Made by a program: the position numbers and the translations under genes. From Mycobacterium sp. 852002-51961_SCH5331710 (GTDB lineage Bacteria; Actinomycetota; Actinomycetes; Mycobacteriales; Mycobacteriaceae), in contig NZ_LZSQ01000053.1 of assembly GCF_001665535.1 (NCBI RefSeq), positions 1-64,000 of the forward strand: a stretch of DNA of 64,000 nucleotides. The letters run 5' to 3'. The notes under the pieces were generated by a model that was not told the origin of the DNA, did no database searches, and worked only from the letters and a program-made list of their open reading frames with translations. Shown piece by piece: positions 62,206 through 64,000 of the stretch. Position 1 is the stretch's first letter. Each line of letters opens with the position of its first letter.

Positions 62206-64000
62206 GGGTCACCGTCGGCAGATTGGGTAGATCGACGGCCTCCGCATCGTCCGGCAATCCGGGGTCACCATCCAGTACTTGCGGATCTGACGACGAAGAT
62301 CGCACGAATGCTGCGAACAGCAGAAGGAAGAACAGGAACGAAGCAGCCTGCAGGAGCGACCCGCGCAACAGGATCATCATGTAGAACGGCAGGACACAAG
62401 TGAGCAAAGCCGGCATGCCGGCGGCGTCGAACTGTCGTTCGATCCCCGTGTCGGTTCTGTGCAGCCACCATCCCAGGGCGAACATTCCGACTATCAGCAG
62501 AATCCAACTGCCGTTCAGGAAGAACTCTATCCACAGCGGCGCCGAGAGATTGGTGAACGGGTAACCGCGCACATTCGCGATGAGGATTCCCGAATCAACG
62601 GGTTTGTCATCCCAAAGTTTCCTGGGGACGGCGAACAAGAACACTCCGAGTAGTTGCCTGCCGGGAACGATGCCATCGCGCGAGGCAACCAGGTACCCGT
62701 TCATCAGCTGTCCGAACGAATCGTAATCGGGCGATAGCAGAGCCTCGATCGGATTCGACGCCTTGAAGTCGGCCTCATCGCCGTACCGAAATGCGTCAGC
62801 CAACGGAAAGACCACGAGGAGGCCCATCAGAAAAGATGCCGCCGTGATTCGGAATCTCGTTCTGGTCGAGAACAATCCCAGCGCGGTCGCCGCAGCCAGA
62901 ATGGCCGTACCGGAGAGGTACCGGGCGTTCGAGATCGGATTCATGCTGTTGGCCAACAACACACCGACCACCACGGTCAGGACGAGATTCAGCCTCAACG
63001 CACCGTCCGATGCGAGGAATCCGCGTTCGGTGGCACGCCTCAACTCCCGGCGAAACCGAACCAGCGCAACAAAACCCACGAGTAGAGCCATGAAGGTGCA
63101 GCCACGAACCATGAACCCCAACGTGCCGGGCGGCCACACCGCGTTGTACACCGCGAAAGCTTCATCACGGCTCTTGGTGAACTGGATCCAGCCGACCTTG
63201 GACAGGTAATAGGTGTTCAACAGGATCGCGAAACCCACCAACAGCAGCAGGCGGGTGCGATCGATGGTGAACATGCGCGATGTTTGTCCTGCCTGCCTCG
63301 CCAGTCGGGCCTTTCCCCGCAAAAGCATTGCGTTATCAGCCAGCGCGCCGAGCAGAAACGCGCAGCAGCCGACGATCGCGATCAGGGAACCCACCCCGAT
63401 CAGGCTGTGGTCGATGCGGGGGATCGTGTCCGGGAACAAGTTCAGGCGGAGTTGGACCAACGGCGCGAGACCCAGGAAGGCATAAGCGAAGGCCCAAAAC
63501 ATCATTTCGAACAGTCGACGCTCACCCGTGCCGATCAGCCAGGCGAATCGGGCGCCGGCCAGGACGATCACAGGTAACGACCACAGCCAGAGTCGGTTGT
63601 CCGGCACTCCCGTGTACCTGATGATCGCAGCCGGGCCAAGGATGACCAGTATCGCGCCGGCCCACAGTGTCAAGAGGGCACTGGAGGTCTGAACCCGTGA
63701 CGCCAGGCGTGCCGCAACGGTCGTGGACAGCTCCGATCGGGCGACCGAATTCGCCGTAAGAATCAACACCTTTCGCTTCGGGTCGACCGGCCTGCGAACG
63801 CGCGGTGATCGGTCAGGCACGTCGCCTTCGGCCCACGGCCGGAACCACAGCAGGCCCATCGTCGTGACGAATGCCGTCGCGGCGACCATGCCGAGCGCCA
63901 CACCGGCCGCCGTGCGAAACGCTACCGCGGCTCCAAATGAAGTCAGGAGCACCACCGCCACGTAGCCGCCCTTCAACCGAAGCGCGTCACCGCTGCGGTT
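62192..64000 (-). CDS. Wzy-like polysaccharide polymerase (5' end beyond window)
   Basis: At least 594 residues, open to the right edge; a TTG at 63976 is the last possible internal start, but the frame continues without stop, so the true start may lie outside. About a dozen membrane segments, with an extracytoplasmic loop carrying LFAVPRKLWDDKPVDSG. This PRKLW-KP pattern is typical of oligosaccharide repeat-unit polymerases. The soluble C-terminal tail is acidic. Expected to polymerise the repeat units whose chain length the two Wzz-like proteins would control. Confidence 0.75.
   Translation of the reverse strand, partial: NRSGDALRLKGGYVAVVLLTSFGAAVAFRTAAGVALGMVAATAFVTTMGLLWFRPWAEGDVPDRSPRVRRPVDPKRKVLILTANSVARSELSTTVAARLASRVQTSSALLTLWAGAILVILGPAAIIRYTGVPDNRLWLWSLPVIVLAGARFAWLIGTGERRLFEMMFWAFAYAFLGLAPLVQLRLNLFPDTIPRIDHSLIGVGSLIAIVGCCAFLLGALADNAMLLRGKARLARQAGQTSRMFTIDRTRLLLLVGFAILLNTYYLSKVGWIQFTKSRDEAFAVYNAVWPPGTLGFMVRGCTFMALLVGFVALVRFRRELRRATERGFLASDGALRLNLVLTVVVGVLLANSMNPISNARYLSGTAILAAATALGLFSTRTRFRITAASFLMGLLVVFPLADAFRYGDEADFKASNPIEALLSPDYDSFGQLMNGYLVASRDGIVPGRQLLGVFLFAVPRKLWDDKPVDSGILIANVRGYPFTNLSAPLWIEFFLNGSWILLIVGMFALGWWLHRTDTGIERQFDAAGMPALLTCVLPFYMMILLRGSLLQAASFLFFLLLFAAFVRSSSSDPQVLDGDPGLPDDAEAVDLPNLPTVTHVRV

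Overview
The window is a chromosomal segment of a high-GC actinobacterium, almost certainly a Mycobacterium/Mycolicibacterium. It carries a complete mce4 steroid-import operon, otsA beside it, and a long block of cholesterol-catabolism genes in nearly the order of M. tuberculosis Rv3485c-Rv3538. Several genes share ATGA/GTGA stop-start overlaps, and GTG starts are common. Gene names rest on remembered family sequences and gene order; no database search was run.

Layout. 1-4804: the 5' part of ctaD, two tandem Gre-factor-like genes, a DadA-type amino-acid oxidoreductase and a PucR regulator. 4843-9787: an SDR, an enoyl-CoA hydratase-like gene, three tandem small secreted Ibp1-like proteins, a 54-residue protein and otsA. 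9774-20197 (minus): yrbE4AB-mce4ABCDEF plus two Mce-associated genes. 20461-31059: hsd4A, fdxD, fadE26, fadE27, fadD17, an inserted TetR-glycosyltransferase pair, a nitronate monooxygenase-like gene, fadD19 and echA19. 31071-32049: a Vsr/DUF559-type nuclease-like gene bracketed by two 60-bp palindromic repeats. 32059-39712: cyp142, an acetoacetate-decarboxylase-like gene, F420-type oxidoreductases, a DUF35 protein, ltp4, ltp3 and a SnoaL protein. 39709-49709: MOSC protein, lipoproteins, gamma-carbonic anhydrase, kshA with its partner, a sulfotransferase-SDR-DUF1214 operon, an IclR regulator and two small secreted proteins. 49830-57327: rqlH, hsaF, hsaG, hsaE, kstD and a MaoC-type hydratase. 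57363-64000 (minus): a polysaccharide locus with a GH71-like hydrolase, two Wzz/BY-kinase-like proteins with degenerate P-loops, an SGNH hydrolase and a Wzy-like polymerase that runs off the window.

How it works together. Mce4/YrbE4 imports sterol. CYP142, FadD19, FadD17, FadE26/27, EchA19, Hsd4A, the MaoC hydratase and Ltp3/4 shorten the side chain. KstD and KshA open the rings, and HsaE-HsaF-HsaG convert the ring-derived dienoate to pyruvate and propionyl-CoA. Eight sites matching the KstR operator TnnAACnnGTTnnA, plus one near match, lie in front of these operons. They include sites ahead of an otsA-side SDR and inside the divergent promoter of the IclR gene. The parts not explained by this regulon are the repeat-flanked nuclease gene, the TetR-glycosyltransferase insertion with two matching operators, a hairpin that buries a lipoprotein start codon, and the degenerate Wzz pair. 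No tRNA, rRNA, CRISPR array or transposase was seen.
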